Assembly: GCA_026004035.1 (NCBI GenBank)
Contig: BPII01000007.1
Span: 55,435-119,434 of the forward strand
Length of the DNA: 64,000 bases
DNA from: Candidatus Sericytochromatia bacterium
GTDB lineage: Bacteria > Cyanobacteriota > Sericytochromatia > UBA7694 > JACMQJ01
Reading direction: 5' to 3'
Numbering within the stretch: position 1 is the stretch's first letter; the number at the start of each line of letters is the position of its first letter. Below, one piece after another: positions 53,588 through 64,000 of this stretch. Below the pieces are notes generated by a model that saw nothing but the letters and a program-made list of their open reading frames with translations, did not search any database and had not been told where the DNA came from. Position numbers and translations under genes: made by a program.

Positions 53588-54871
53588 ATGAAGTTTGATG
53601 TAGTAATAGTAGGTGCTGGTCCATCAGGTTGTATATCAGCAATAAATATTGCTAAAAAAGGTTATAAAGTAGCTATTTTAGACAAGGATGAAGAAAAGTC
53701 TATTGGTTATAGGACAGGTGGAGGTGTTATAAAAGTTGATACTTTCTCTTCTGTTGGGCTACCTAGATCTCAAGGAAAAGAACTTATAGCTTTTTTAGAC
53801 ACATTTAATATTTACTCCCCTACCGCTAGAACAAAAAAGACTGTGAATCATACAGCAATAATAGTTGATAGATTATTAATGAATCAAAGATTATTACAAT
53901 ATGCAAAAGAAGCTGGTTCTCAATTATTTTCCGAAACTCAAGTAGAAGACTTACTAATAGATAATGATTTTGTAAAAGGAGTTACAACAAAAGATGATAA
54001 AGTTTTTCATAGCAAGATTTTAATAGATGCTAGTGGCTTTTCAGGTATTGTAAGAAAAAAATTACCACATTCATTTAATATAGAAAATGAAATCGATAAT
54101 AAATATATAGCAAAAGCTTATGTTGAGCTTTTAAAAAATCCAAATACATCAGAAAATTATTTAAATTCATATTTAGCTGTTGATAATGGTTATATATGGC
54201 AAACTCCTACTGAAATAGGTTATGGTTCATTAGACCATAGTATAGATTTAAAAAAAAGATTACATTCTTTTATAGATGAACATAAACTAAATGTTGAAAC
54301 TGATTCAAACTATACAAGCTATGGAGCAATAGCAGTTAGACAAAATATACCTAATATGGTAGGTAACGGTGTTGTTATAGTAGGTGATGCAGCTTGTATG
54401 ATTAGTCCAATAGAAGGTGCAGGAATAACTACATCTATTAGAGGAGCAAAACTTGCATCTGATATTATTTTAGAATGTTTAGAAAAAAATGATTTTAGTC
54501 AAAGTGCTTTATGGGCTTTTAATGTTAAATACAATAGAACTATTGGAGCAAATTTAGCATATATGGATATGTTAAGAAGAGGACTTATAGGATTAAAACC
54601 TGATGACATAGATTTTGCTTTTGAAAAAGAAGTTATAACTGCTAAAGATGTTTTAGACTCTATAACAGGAGATATAGCTAATGTAAGTGTTCTAGATAAA
54701 GCACAAAGAGCAATAAGAGGAATAAGAAGACCACATATACTTTTGAGAATGGAAAATTGTATGAATAAATCAAAAGAGCTAAAACATCATTATTCTAATT
54801 TTCCTGATAATCCAGAAAATTTATTAAAATGGATAGAAAAAAAGGATAAAATAAATAATAGTTTTTATTAA
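53588..54871 (+). CDS. Geranylgeranyl-reductase-family flavoprotein
   Basis: 427 residues. Rossmann FAD motif VVIVGAGPSGCISAINIAKK at the N-terminus, IDASGFSGIVRKKLP (~150) and the second FAD motif VIVGDAACMISPIEGAGI (~265). These fit the GG-reductase family, which saturates prenyl chains (chlorophyll/tocopherol side chains, archaeal lipids, menaquinone tails). With menD in the same genome, saturation of the menaquinone side chain is a reasonable guess. It sits in a tight plus-strand run (nine bases before the transporter). Confidence 0.8.
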   Translation: MKFDVVIVGAGPSGCISAINIAKKGYKVAILDKDEEKSIGYRTGGGVIKVDTFSSVGLPRSQGKELIAFLDTFNIYSPTARTKKTVNHTAIIVDRLLMNQRLLQYAKEAGSQLFSETQVEDLLIDNDFVKGVTTKDDKVFHSKILIDASGFSGIVRKKLPHSFNIENEIDNKYIAKAYVELLKNPNTSENYLNSYLAVDNGYIWQTPTEIGYGSLDHSIDLKKRLHSFIDEHKLNVETDSNYTSYGAIAVRQNIPNMVGNGVVIVGDAACMISPIEGAGITTSIRGAKLASDIILECLEKNDFSQSALWAFNVKYNRTIGANLAYMDMLRRGLIGLKPDDIDFAFEKEVITAKDVLDSITGDIANVSVLDKAQRAIRGIRRPHILLRMENCMNKSKELKHHYSNFPDNPENLLKWIEKKDKINNSFY

Positions 54872-54880
54872 GAATAGATA

Positions 54881-55657
54881 ATGGAAAAAGTTTTAAACAA
54901 TTATAAAAGTACAAGATTATTTATAATACTTGCAGGTTTTTTTGTAACTAATGCACTAATTGCTGAATTTATAGGTATTAAAATATTTTCTCTTGAAAAA
55001 TTATTAGGTTTTGAACCTCTAAATTTTTCTCTTTTAGGACAAAATAATTTATCTTTTAGCTTATCAGCTGGAGTTTTGCTTTGGCCTGTTGTATTTGTTA
55101 TGACAGACATAATAAATGAATATTATGGTCAAAAAGGTGTTAAAATGCTTTCAAATTTTACAGTTTTTCTATTAATCTATTCATTCTTTATGCTTAATTT
55201 AGCGATAAAAATGTCTCCTGCTGATTTTTGGATAACTAGCAATATTCAAAAAGGAGTTCCTGATATGAATGCAGCTTTTGCAAGTGTATTTGGTCAAGGA
55301 ATGTGGATTATAGCAGGTTCATTAACAGCTTTTATAACAAGTCAAATAATAGATGTATTTATATTTCATAAAATAAAACAAATTACAGGTGAAAAATATA
55401 TATGGCTAAGAGCTACTGGCTCAACATTAGTATCTCAATTTATAGATAGTTTTGTTGTTTTATTCATAGCTTTCTACTTAGGTGCTAATTGGTCATTTGC
55501 TCTTATATTGGCTGTATGCACAGTAAATTATTTTTACAAATTTTTTGTTGCAATAGCTATGACACCTATTTTATATTTCGTTCATAATATTATAGAATCT
55601 TATCTTGGAAAAGAGTTAGCTGATATTATGAAAAAAGAAGCATTATTAAATGGTTAG
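54881..55657 (+). CDS. Queuosine-precursor transporter (VUT family, YhhQ-like)
   Basis: 258 residues with about six membrane segments. The family block is VMTDIINEYYGQKGVKML (~78), with DIINE-x-Y-G characteristic. The later segments contain LRATGSTLVSQFIDSFVVL (~174), also conserved. VUT proteins import preQ0/preQ1 for tRNA queuosine. It overlaps the next gene by eight bases. Confidence 0.88.
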   Translation: MEKVLNNYKSTRLFIILAGFFVTNALIAEFIGIKIFSLEKLLGFEPLNFSLLGQNNLSFSLSAGVLLWPVVFVMTDIINEYYGQKGVKMLSNFTVFLLIYSFFMLNLAIKMSPADFWITSNIQKGVPDMNAAFASVFGQGMWIIAGSLTAFITSQIIDVFIFHKIKQITGEKYIWLRATGSTLVSQFIDSFVVLFIAFYLGANWSFALILAVCTVNYFYKFFVAIAMTPILYFVHNIIESYLGKELADIMKKEALLNG

Positions 55658-56501
55658 AGTTTTAATATTTTTATTTTTTACCTTTGTATTTGCAAATAAA
55701 TCTTTTGCTAATGAAATTAAACCATTATTATGGAAACTAGAAAAAGATAATAAAAATATCTATTTTATAGGAATAACACCTGTTATTCAAGAGGATATTA
55801 AAATATCAGAGGAAATTAGTAATATAATTATTAATTCTGATATTATAGTATTTGAAACTGATACAAATTATCTTTCAAAAGAGGATTATGCAAGACTTTT
55901 ATATTTACCTGATAATGAAAACTTACAAGCATATCTTAGTTCTCAAAATTGGATAGAGTTGACAAGATTAACTAAAACTAGAAATTATAGTTCTTATGTA
56001 ACTAATAAATTAAAACCTTGGTATATATCTAGTATATTAAGTGTTCCAAAAGTTTCTACAAATAATTTTGAAAATATTCTTAAAGATTTAGCTTTGAAGA
56101 ATAAAAAAAATATTTTGATTATGGAAAATCCAGAAGAAAATTTAAAATTATTTGATAAAGTCCCTTTAAATGAGCATATAGGCATACTTAATGAAATAAT
56201 CGAGGATATAGATAAAATTCATAGTCAAGCATTTTTAATTTATCAAAAATATTTAGAGCAAGATATAAGTTCTTTGGAAAATATAATATTTTCAGAAGAA
56301 AAATTATCTAAATACAAAGATTATTATAAAATACTTTTTTTTGATAGAAACTTAAAATGGATAAGTAAAATAGAAAATCTTATAAATGATAATAAATCTT
56401 GTACCTTTATTTTAAATATAAACAATATTTTAGGAGATAAAGGAATAATACAAGAAATGAAGAATATGGGTTATAATATTAGGTTTGTATCAAGTAAATA
56501 G
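55650..56501 (+). CDS. TraB/GumN-like secreted protein
   Basis: 283 residues with signal peptide MVRVLIFLFFTFVFANKSFA. The opening LLWKLEKDNKNIYFIGITP and DIIVFETD match the TraB/GumN start (W-K-x-x ... Y-L-x-G-x-x-H ... E-x-D). The usual His after the G-T motif is replaced (GITPVIQ), so metal-dependent hydrolase activity is doubtful. The rest is helical with PLNEHIGILNE as a weakly conserved patch. Family function is debated. Confidence 0.6.
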   Translation: MVRVLIFLFFTFVFANKSFANEIKPLLWKLEKDNKNIYFIGITPVIQEDIKISEEISNIIINSDIIVFETDTNYLSKEDYARLLYLPDNENLQAYLSSQNWIELTRLTKTRNYSSYVTNKLKPWYISSILSVPKVSTNNFENILKDLALKNKKNILIMENPEENLKLFDKVPLNEHIGILNEIIEDIDKIHSQAFLIYQKYLEQDISSLENIIFSEEKLSKYKDYYKILFFDRNLKWISKIENLINDNKSCTFILNINNILGDKGIIQEMKNMGYNIRFVSSK

Positions 56502-56513
56502 AAAAAATATTTT

Positions 56514-57368
56514 ATGACTCTAGTAAGCTCAAAAGATTTACTTATAAAAGCAAGAAAAGAAAATTTTGCTATACCTGCTTTTAATGTTAATAATATTGAG
56601 ATGGGAATTGCTATAAAAGAAGCAATTGAAGAATGTAAATCACCAGTTATACTACAGGTAAGTCAAGGAAATATAAAATATATTGGATTTAGATTTGCTG
56701 TAGATTTAGTTAAAATGATAGCAAAAAATACTGATATGCCAGTTGTTTTACATTTAGACCATGGTAATAGTTTTGAACAAAATATAAGATGTATTCAAGA
56801 AGGTTTTACTTCTCTAATGTTTGATGGTTCTAAATTACCTTTTGAAGAAAATATTAAAATTACTTCGAAAATTGTAGAAATAGCACACATATGTAATATA
56901 CCAGTAGAAGCTGAATTAGGAAAAGTTTTAGCTACTGAAGATAATTTTAATCAAGATGATGTAAATAATTATATGACAAATCCACAAGAAGCACTAGAGT
57001 TTGTTAATAAAACAAATGTTGATTCTTTAGCTGTTGCAATAGGTAATATTCATAGAATGAAAGATAAAGAAGTAAAGTTAAATATTGATATATTAAAAGA
57101 GATTAGTAATTTAGTTGATATACCATTAGTTTTACATGGTTCATCAGGAGTAATGATAGATAGTATTAAAGAAGGAATAAAATATGGATTAGCAAAGATT
57201 AATATTGCTACTGAATTAAACATTGCTTTTAGAGATGGAATATCTGAATATATTAATCAAAATCCAAATGATTCTGATGTGAGAAAAGCTTTATCTTTAG
57301 GAAAACAAAGAGTAAAAGAAAAAGTTATCTTTTATTTAAAAGAATTTGATACAATTAATAAAGCTTAA
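56514..57368 (+). CDS. fba: Class II fructose-bisphosphate aldolase
   Basis: 284 residues. Zinc and substrate motifs: PAFNVNNIEM near the start, VVLHLDHGNSFE (~80, catalytic Asp and Zn-His), VEAELGKVLATED (~135), AIGNIHRMKDKE (~178, Zn-His; usual Gly/Thr changed), VLHGSSGV (~207, Zn-His) and KINIATELN (phosphate site). Catalyses reversible cleavage of FBP. Tagatose-bisphosphate aldolase is the close alternative. It precedes a ROK sugar kinase by two bases, so glycolytic genes are co-transcribed. Confidence 0.9.
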   Translation: MTLVSSKDLLIKARKENFAIPAFNVNNIEMGIAIKEAIEECKSPVILQVSQGNIKYIGFRFAVDLVKMIAKNTDMPVVLHLDHGNSFEQNIRCIQEGFTSLMFDGSKLPFEENIKITSKIVEIAHICNIPVEAELGKVLATEDNFNQDDVNNYMTNPQEALEFVNKTNVDSLAVAIGNIHRMKDKEVKLNIDILKEISNLVDIPLVLHGSSGVMIDSIKEGIKYGLAKINIATELNIAFRDGISEYINQNPNDSDVRKALSLGKQRVKEKVIFYLKEFDTINKA

Positions 57369-57370
57369 AT

Positions 57371-58328
57371 ATGCAAAAAGTAAAAATAGGCTTTGATTTA
57401 GGTGGTACTAACATGGGTTGTGCTTTAGTATCACAAGAAGGAAATATTTTATATGAAAATGAAACTGAAACTTTAGCAAATGAATCAGCTAACAATATTT
57501 TGAATAGAATAAAATTTCTTATAAATAACTCTCTTGATAATGCAAAAAAAAATAACTATCAAGTTGAATTCATAGGAATAGGTTGTCCTGGATTACTTGA
57601 TACAAAAAAGGGTATAATAAAGTTTTCACCAAATATTCCTAATTTTAAAGATTTTTATATATCAAAGCTTATAGAAGATGAGTTTAATATAAAAGTAAAA
57701 ATAGACAATGATGTTAGAGTTGCAGCAATAGGAGAGTTTTTATTTGGAGCTGGTAAAGGATACTCAAATATTATATGTATTACTATTGGAACAGGAATAG
57801 GTGGTGGAATTATTTTAAATTCTAAACTTCAAAGAGGACCTACAGAGTCTATAGGTGAAATTGGTCATATGACTCTAAAAGAAGATGGACCTTTATGTGG
57901 ATGTGGTAATTATGGTTGTTTAGAATCTCTAGCATCTTCTACCGCTATTATAAGAGAAATAGATAATGCTATTAAAGAGAATAAGTCAGAGATTTTAAAA
58001 TCTTTAGTTGAAAAAGGAGAAAAAAAAGGTTCTCATATGTTAGTTAAAGCAATAGAAAAAAGGTGATGAAGTATCAAAAAACATATTTAATACTGTAGGC
58101 AAATGGCTTGGTATAGGTTTATCAAACTTAATAAATATTTTAAATCCAGAAATAATAATTTTAGGTGGTGGTGTCTCTTTATCAGGTGATTATTTATTTA
58201 AACCAATGAAAGAAGAAATAAAAAAAAGAGCTTTAAAAATACCTTCAAATTTTGTAAAAATAGAATTAGCTAAACTAGGAGAATATGCAGGAATAATAGG
58301 TGCAAGTCAATTAGATTTATTTGAATAA
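57371..58328 (+). CDS. ROK-family glucokinase (one frameshift)
   Basis: Phosphate-1 motif FDLGGTNMGCALVS at the N-terminus, DNDVRVAAIGEFLFGAG (~112, catalytic Asp), TIGTGIGGGII, and the ROK zinc motif CGCGNYGCLES (~178). One extra A in the A6 run near 58057 ends the frame; reading A5 continues as GDEVSKNIFNTVGKWLG ... IILGGGVS to the TAA at 58326-58328, ~318 residues. Phosphorylates glucose or a related sugar. Lies two bases after fba. Confidence 0.9.
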
Positions 58329-58412
58329 AGATTTTTATATTTGTGATAAAATTATTAAAAAAAAAGTTAGAATTTATATACTATTTTATGTCAATGGAGA
58401 CAGGAGATAAAA

Positions 58413-59663
58413 ATGGCTATTCAAGATAAAGTCAAAATTAACGAGAATACTCAACTATTATTTGAAAAAGCAGCTGATTTTTTGAACTTATCAGAAGAAG
58501 CTAGATTTTTATTAAAAAATCCTTATAGAGAAATAAGTGTTCAGATACCAATAAAACTAGATAATGGACAATTTAAAGTTTTTAATGGTTATAGAGTTCA
58601 ACATAATGGTAGTAGAGGACCTTATAAAGGTGGTATAAGATTTCATCCTTCTGTTGATATAGATGAAGTTAGGGCTTTAGCAGCTTTAATGACTTGGAAA
58701 ACAGCTGTTGTAAATATACCTTTTGGTGGTGCCAAAGGAGGTGTAAATTGTGATCCTAAAAAGTTATCAATCAATGAGTTAGAAAAATTATCAAAAGGTT
58801 ATATGTCAAAAATAGATTTGGTTGTTGGTCCATATAGAGATATTCCAGCACCAGATATGAATACAAATGCTCAAGTAATGGCTTGGATGATGACAGAGTA
58901 TAGTAAAAAACATGGACATACATTAGCAATAGTTACAGGTAAGCCCATTGCTTTAGGAGGTTCTTATGGTAGAGAAGAAGCAACAGGTAGAGGTTGTGTT
59001 TATGTAATAAAAGAAGCATCAAAAGACTTTGGTATAGATTTAACAAAATCTACTTGTATAATTCAAGGTTTTGGTAATGTTGGTTCAAATGCAGCTAAAT
59101 TCATGGAAGAAGAAGGTAGTAAAGTTATAGGTGTAAGTGATGTTCAAGGTGCTATATATAATAAACAAGGGTTAGATATAAAAGAATTACTTAAGTATAG
59201 AGAAGAACATGGTACTATCTCAACTTATCCCAAAGCTGAGAAATTAACAAATGAGGAGTTATTAGAACTAGAATGTGATATTCTTATACCAGCAGCATTA
59301 GAAGGTGTAATTTATTATGACAATGCGCCTAGAATAAAAGCTAAATTAATAGTAGAAGCAGCTAATGCACCTGTAACTATCAGAGCAGATAAAATTCTTG
59401 AAGAAAGAAAAATACCTGTTATTCCTGATATTATAGCAAATGCTGGTGGTGTTATTGTTTCATATTTTGAATGGGTTCAAAATTTACAACAATTTACATG
59501 GGATCTAGATGAAATTAATTTTAAACTGAAAAAGAAAATTACAAAAAGTTATAGAGATATATATAACTATGCAAAAGAAAATAATCTATCTTTAAGAACA
59601 GCAGCTTTTGTCATTGGAATTCAAAGAGTAGTAGAAGCTACTAAATTAAGAGGATGGATTTAA
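58413..59663 (+). CDS. gdhA: Glutamate dehydrogenase
   Basis: 416 residues, intact; starts after GACAGGAGAT. Substrate site: GYRVQHNGSRGPYKGGIRFH (~57) and the catalytic Lys in FGGAKGGVNCDP (~106). NAD(P) site: IQGFGNVGSNAAKFM (~213). ATANAPV-type region EAANAPVT (~324) and DIIANAGGVIVSYFEWVQN (~347). The hexameric Glu/Leu/Phe/Val dehydrogenase family. It links glutamate and 2-oxoglutarate with ammonium. Confidence 0.95.
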   Translation: MAIQDKVKINENTQLLFEKAADFLNLSEEARFLLKNPYREISVQIPIKLDNGQFKVFNGYRVQHNGSRGPYKGGIRFHPSVDIDEVRALAALMTWKTAVVNIPFGGAKGGVNCDPKKLSINELEKLSKGYMSKIDLVVGPYRDIPAPDMNTNAQVMAWMMTEYSKKHGHTLAIVTGKPIALGGSYGREEATGRGCVYVIKEASKDFGIDLTKSTCIIQGFGNVGSNAAKFMEEEGSKVIGVSDVQGAIYNKQGLDIKELLKYREEHGTISTYPKAEKLTNEELLELECDILIPAALEGVIYYDNAPRIKAKLIVEAANAPVTIRADKILEERKIPVIPDIIANAGGVIVSYFEWVQNLQQFTWDLDEINFKLKKKITKSYRDIYNYAKENNLSLRTAAFVIGIQRVVEATKLRGWI

Positions 59664-59707
59664 AACTTATTAAACATCTTTTAAGTTAATACCAAATAAA
59701 TTAAATT

Positions 59708-61294
59708 CTAAAAACCCAAAAAAGTAGCAATACTACTACAAATTGAACTTACTGCACTACTTACAGAGCTTGCTATAGAACTAGCTGTTTCATACACTTT
59801 ATTAACAACATTTTTAATAACATTTACACCACTCTCAACTACTGATTTTGCTGTTTCATAAGCATAATTAGCAACTTTTTTAACAGTATCTACTATTTTC
59901 TTTCCTGTTTTTTCACCAATAGTAAAACCTATTATTCCACCTACAATACTACCTACAGCTGCTCCTACTGTTATACCAACTGGTGTTAAGCCTAATGGCA
60001 TAGCAAGTATTCCTCCAATAGTTGCTCCTACGTTTGCTCCAATTATTGAACATACTTCAGAAAAAGCTAAAGCACATGCTACTCCAGATAAGTGTTCTAA
60101 AGCATCACTAAAAGTGATTTCTCCTTTTGAAAGTTTATAAAATGTTTTTAAATTTTCTACTCCAAAGTAAGCCAAATTTGTAATATATTTATTTGAAGTA
60201 CCTTTTGGTAATAATTTTATATAACCTTTCTCTGAAGCAACTTTTAAAGCACCAGCAGTTGCTTGTTTTACAAAAGTATCAGTTCCACTTTCTATAGCTT
60301 CTTTTACAATTTCTTGAACTTTAATTTCCTTATTGTTAATATAGCTATCAGCCAAAGTATAACCTATTGTTGATGTAGAAGTTAGTAAAGCAGAAAAAGC
60401 AGCTTTTTTTGATATTTCTAATCCTAAAACTTTTATATCTAAAGAATTATAATCGTGTTTTATTAATTCTAATTTTTCTTCTTGAACATTTTTTTGTAAA
60501 TTTTTTGCTTGTTCTTTTGTTAATTCTTTACTTCTTACACCTTATATTCTAATTGTGCATTTGCATTATTTATATTTTCTACTTGATCGGAAGGAGCTAG
60601 TTTCTTTTGTCCTCTATAATCACCTTGATTAAAATAATCTATAGTTGTAGAGTAGTCTTTTCCATATTTTGATTGATAATTTCTTACTATTTTATCATTA
60701 TCTAAAATAGATATATCAACAGAGTTTAATTCATTTGAATTTCTAACTATAGCTTGAAAATTTTTATCTTTTTACAGCAGCATCTATATTAAATGTATTA
60801 GCATGAAAGTATTCAGCTATAATACCATCTAAATTAGGATTTTGATTTATAAGACCATTTTTTTGTAGTTATTGCATTAAACATTAGAGTGTTAGCTTCA
60901 GTTATTGAATTATCTACTCTATTTAAATAATCTACTAAATTTTCTTTAGAGATTATTTGAGAAGAGTTTTTTAATCGTTTCACTATTAATAAAGCTACTT
61001 AAATTCTTAGCAAACCATTCAAATTTATTAATACCTTTTGTTTTAGCTTCTTGTAAAGATTTTAAATTTTTATCATTTTCATTAATAGTATTTATAATTT
61101 CATTTGTTATTATTTCTACGTCCTCTTTGCTTTTTTCTGGTAAATGTTTTAGTATTTGATTATTTAGCCACTCATTATTTTTTAATCCTTTTTTTAAAAC
61201 ATCTATCTTATAACTTTCAAAAAAATCATTCTGTATTTCAACTAATTTAGATATTTCTTCTTGACTTATCAAAAAATTAGATTGAGTTATTTGA

Positions 61295-61302
<8 letters not shown>
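59708..61302 (-). CDS. Large protein with FHANTFN/YQSKYG region and C-terminal glycine zipper (frameshifted)
   Basis: Start ATG at 61302 (AAAAGGAG upstream), ~530 residues after correcting breaks near 60967 (A6), 60865 (A7), 60772 (A5) and 60540. A helical N-terminal ~145 residues lead to a conserved-looking core: GIIAEYFHANTFNIDAAV, VDISILDNDKIVRNYQSKYG and YFNQGDYRGQKKLAPSDQ. I recognise this as a recurring uncharacterised family, without known function. The C-terminal third has a glycine zipper (GANVGATIGGILAMPLGLTP, VGAAVGSIVGGIIGFTIGEK), then a Val/Ser-rich amphipathic tail. The zipper suggests membrane insertion or a pore. Third gene of the operon. Confidence 0.65.
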
Positions 61303-62812
<1,510 letters not shown>

Positions 62813-62814
62813 AA

Positions 62815-63931
62815 TTAGACCTCTATGTAATATATATAATCATTATTATTATTACTTCTATACTCTAAACCATCTAAAATAGGAAATAATCCATTTACTT
62901 ATCAGATGATAGTTCTTCGCTAGTTTTACCTTGACTTCTTACAGAAGTTTCATTTGAATACTTATAACCATTATCTTTTTACTTTTTTCCTCTAAATCTT
63001 TCCAATATGAATCTGTAGTTCCTTTGAAAGACTTTATTTCTCCTAAATCTACATCATAAAAATAATTTATATAGTTTCTATCAGAATCATTTTCTATAGA
63101 ATGAACAAATATTTTTTATTCAAGATTTTTTTTATTTCTTGATTTTTATAAACTCCTTTATGAGTATTGATTGCTAAATTATAAAAATATGATTCTGAGT
63201 AAAAATCAGTAATTACTATATAACTGTTTATTTCAACTTTTTCACCTTTTCTTAAGGTATTAGTAACAAAAAATTTTATAATATCTTTATATATATTACT
63301 AAAAGCTTCATTAATATATAATCTTATTTTTTCATTTGTTAGCATAATAATTATGGGTAGTAATTTTTTTTGCTCAATTAATTTTTTATAAAATGAAGAA
63401 TAATTTTCCTTAAATAAATTAAAATATGTATTATCTATTTCCTTTATAGCATTTCTTAAAATGGAGTATCATTACTTTTTTCTATAATAGTATTTTATTA
63501 AATTATAGTAAGAATTAAAATAGTCATGTATTACTATTTTTCTATTATTATTTTCTAAATTTTTTAATTTTTTTAATTGATTTTTACTGATTTCTTTAAA
63601 TATTATAGAATAAACAGTATCTTTAATATCATTTTCATTTGTTTCTATTACAAACACACTAGCTAGATTTTTTATTATTTTTTCTAAATTAGACCTTTTT
63701 TGTTCTATTTGATTTGTATGAAAGTCATATAAATTAATATTCTCAACATTGCCAATAGAATTAATTTTTTCAAGTTCTTTGTTATATCCTCTTACTTGAA
63801 GCCATCTATGTAATATTTTATTTTTATAAAGTTCAAGTATATCATTTATATTAAAGTTTTCTCTTAATTCTTCTAAATTTCTAACTTGTTTATTATCTAA
63901 AATTAAACTAAATTTTATTTTTTTTTGCCAT
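62815..63931 (-). CDS. Unknown protein with N-terminal ELRENFNI...RWLQVRGY domain (frameshifted)
   Basis: ATG at 63931 then MAKKIKFSLILDNKQVRNLE after taking one A from the poly-A run. The N-terminal ~60 residues (ELRENFNINDILELYKNKIL, HRWLQVRGYNKELEKI) resemble a small domain I have seen at the start of varied uncharacterised bacterial proteins. The middle is helical. A C-terminal region has INSYIVITDFYSESYFYNLA and YFYDVDLGEIKSFKGTTDSY. The end is Asn-rich, closing at 62815 two bases before the ATPase ATG. Breaks near 63920, 63475, 63105, 62990 and 62895. Function unknown; first gene of the operon. Confidence 0.55.
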
Positions 63932-63957
63932 ACTACAATGATATAAAAATATTTTTA

Positions 63958-64000
63958 ATGAAAAAATTAATTATTATTATTTTAACAAATTTATTGTTTT
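63958..64000 (+). CDS. Start of a secreted or lipoprotein gene (runs off window)
   Basis: ATG at 63958 opens MKKLIIIILTNLLF, a signal-peptide-like start, divergent from the three-gene operon. Only 14 codons are visible and no strong ribosome site precedes it, so this is tentative. Confidence 0.35.
   Translation, partial: MKKLIIIILTNLLF

Overview
The window is very AT-rich and comes from a Gram-negative-type bacterium. It encodes an OstA/LptA-like LPS transport protein, an O-antigen-ligase-like membrane protein, many secreted lipoproteins, signal peptidase II, menaquinone (menD) and haem (hemE) enzymes, and a primary sigma factor of the RpoD/SigA type. The Ycf46-type AAA ATPase, a DUF4388 (PatA-like) protein, a geranylgeranyl-reductase-like flavoprotein, and two tRNAs without encoded CCA fit a non-photosynthetic relative of Cyanobacteria (Vampirovibrionia/Sericytochromatia-like). 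That placement is inference and not secure.

Layout. 1-5.6 kb: a twin-ferredoxin-domain protein cut by the window edge, lspA, kup, a small lipoprotein, tRNA-Thr, thpR. 5.6-6.5 kb: wreck of an IS630-type element and repeat ends. 6.5-17.2 kb (minus): menD-hemE, OstA, an M20 amidohydrolase, ttcA, a Crp/Fnr regulator, a 295-bp inverted-repeat element, a LysM/L,D-transpeptidase-like protein, MeaB-type GTPase, thiolase. 17.3-22.6 kb: four lipoproteins with Ig-like (Big2), BspA-like leucine-rich or W-x-G repeat domains. 22.6-28.3 kb (minus): alr, a GAF-DUF4388 protein, DUF493, an acidic protein, isochorismatase-like hydrolase, a helical protein, lepA. 28.5-34.3 kb (plus): a run of five lipoprotein genes ending in a TPR protein. 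34.3-47.2 kb: an island-like stretch with repeat ends on both sides and a tRNA-Pro at one end. It carries phage-derived baseplate, lysozyme and portal-like pieces, an NHL-type lipoprotein, an aluminium-resistance-type PLP enzyme, an O-antigen-ligase-like protein and a ~1,270-residue modular structural protein. 47.3-51 kb: lipoprotein GH13 alpha-glucanase and clostripain-like protease. 51-59.7 kb (plus): rpoD, a NifS-type desulfurase, GG reductase, queuosine-precursor transporter, TraB/GumN, class II aldolase, ROK kinase, glutamate dehydrogenase. 59.7-63.9 kb (minus): a compact three-gene operon (unknown 'RWL' protein, Ycf46-like AAA ATPase, large protein ending in a glycine zipper). This is the best candidate for an undescribed system.

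About 22 genes are split by single-base shifts, most of them in short A/T runs, and in nearly every case the same protein resumes in the next frame. Because housekeeping genes (ttcA, thiolase, ROK kinase) are hit as often as surface proteins, uncorrected long-read homopolymer error is the simplest explanation. I therefore annotate these genes across their full span and describe each break. The lipoprotein at 30.6-32.8 kb, the IS630 relic and the portal fragment are damaged far more and are called pseudogenes.
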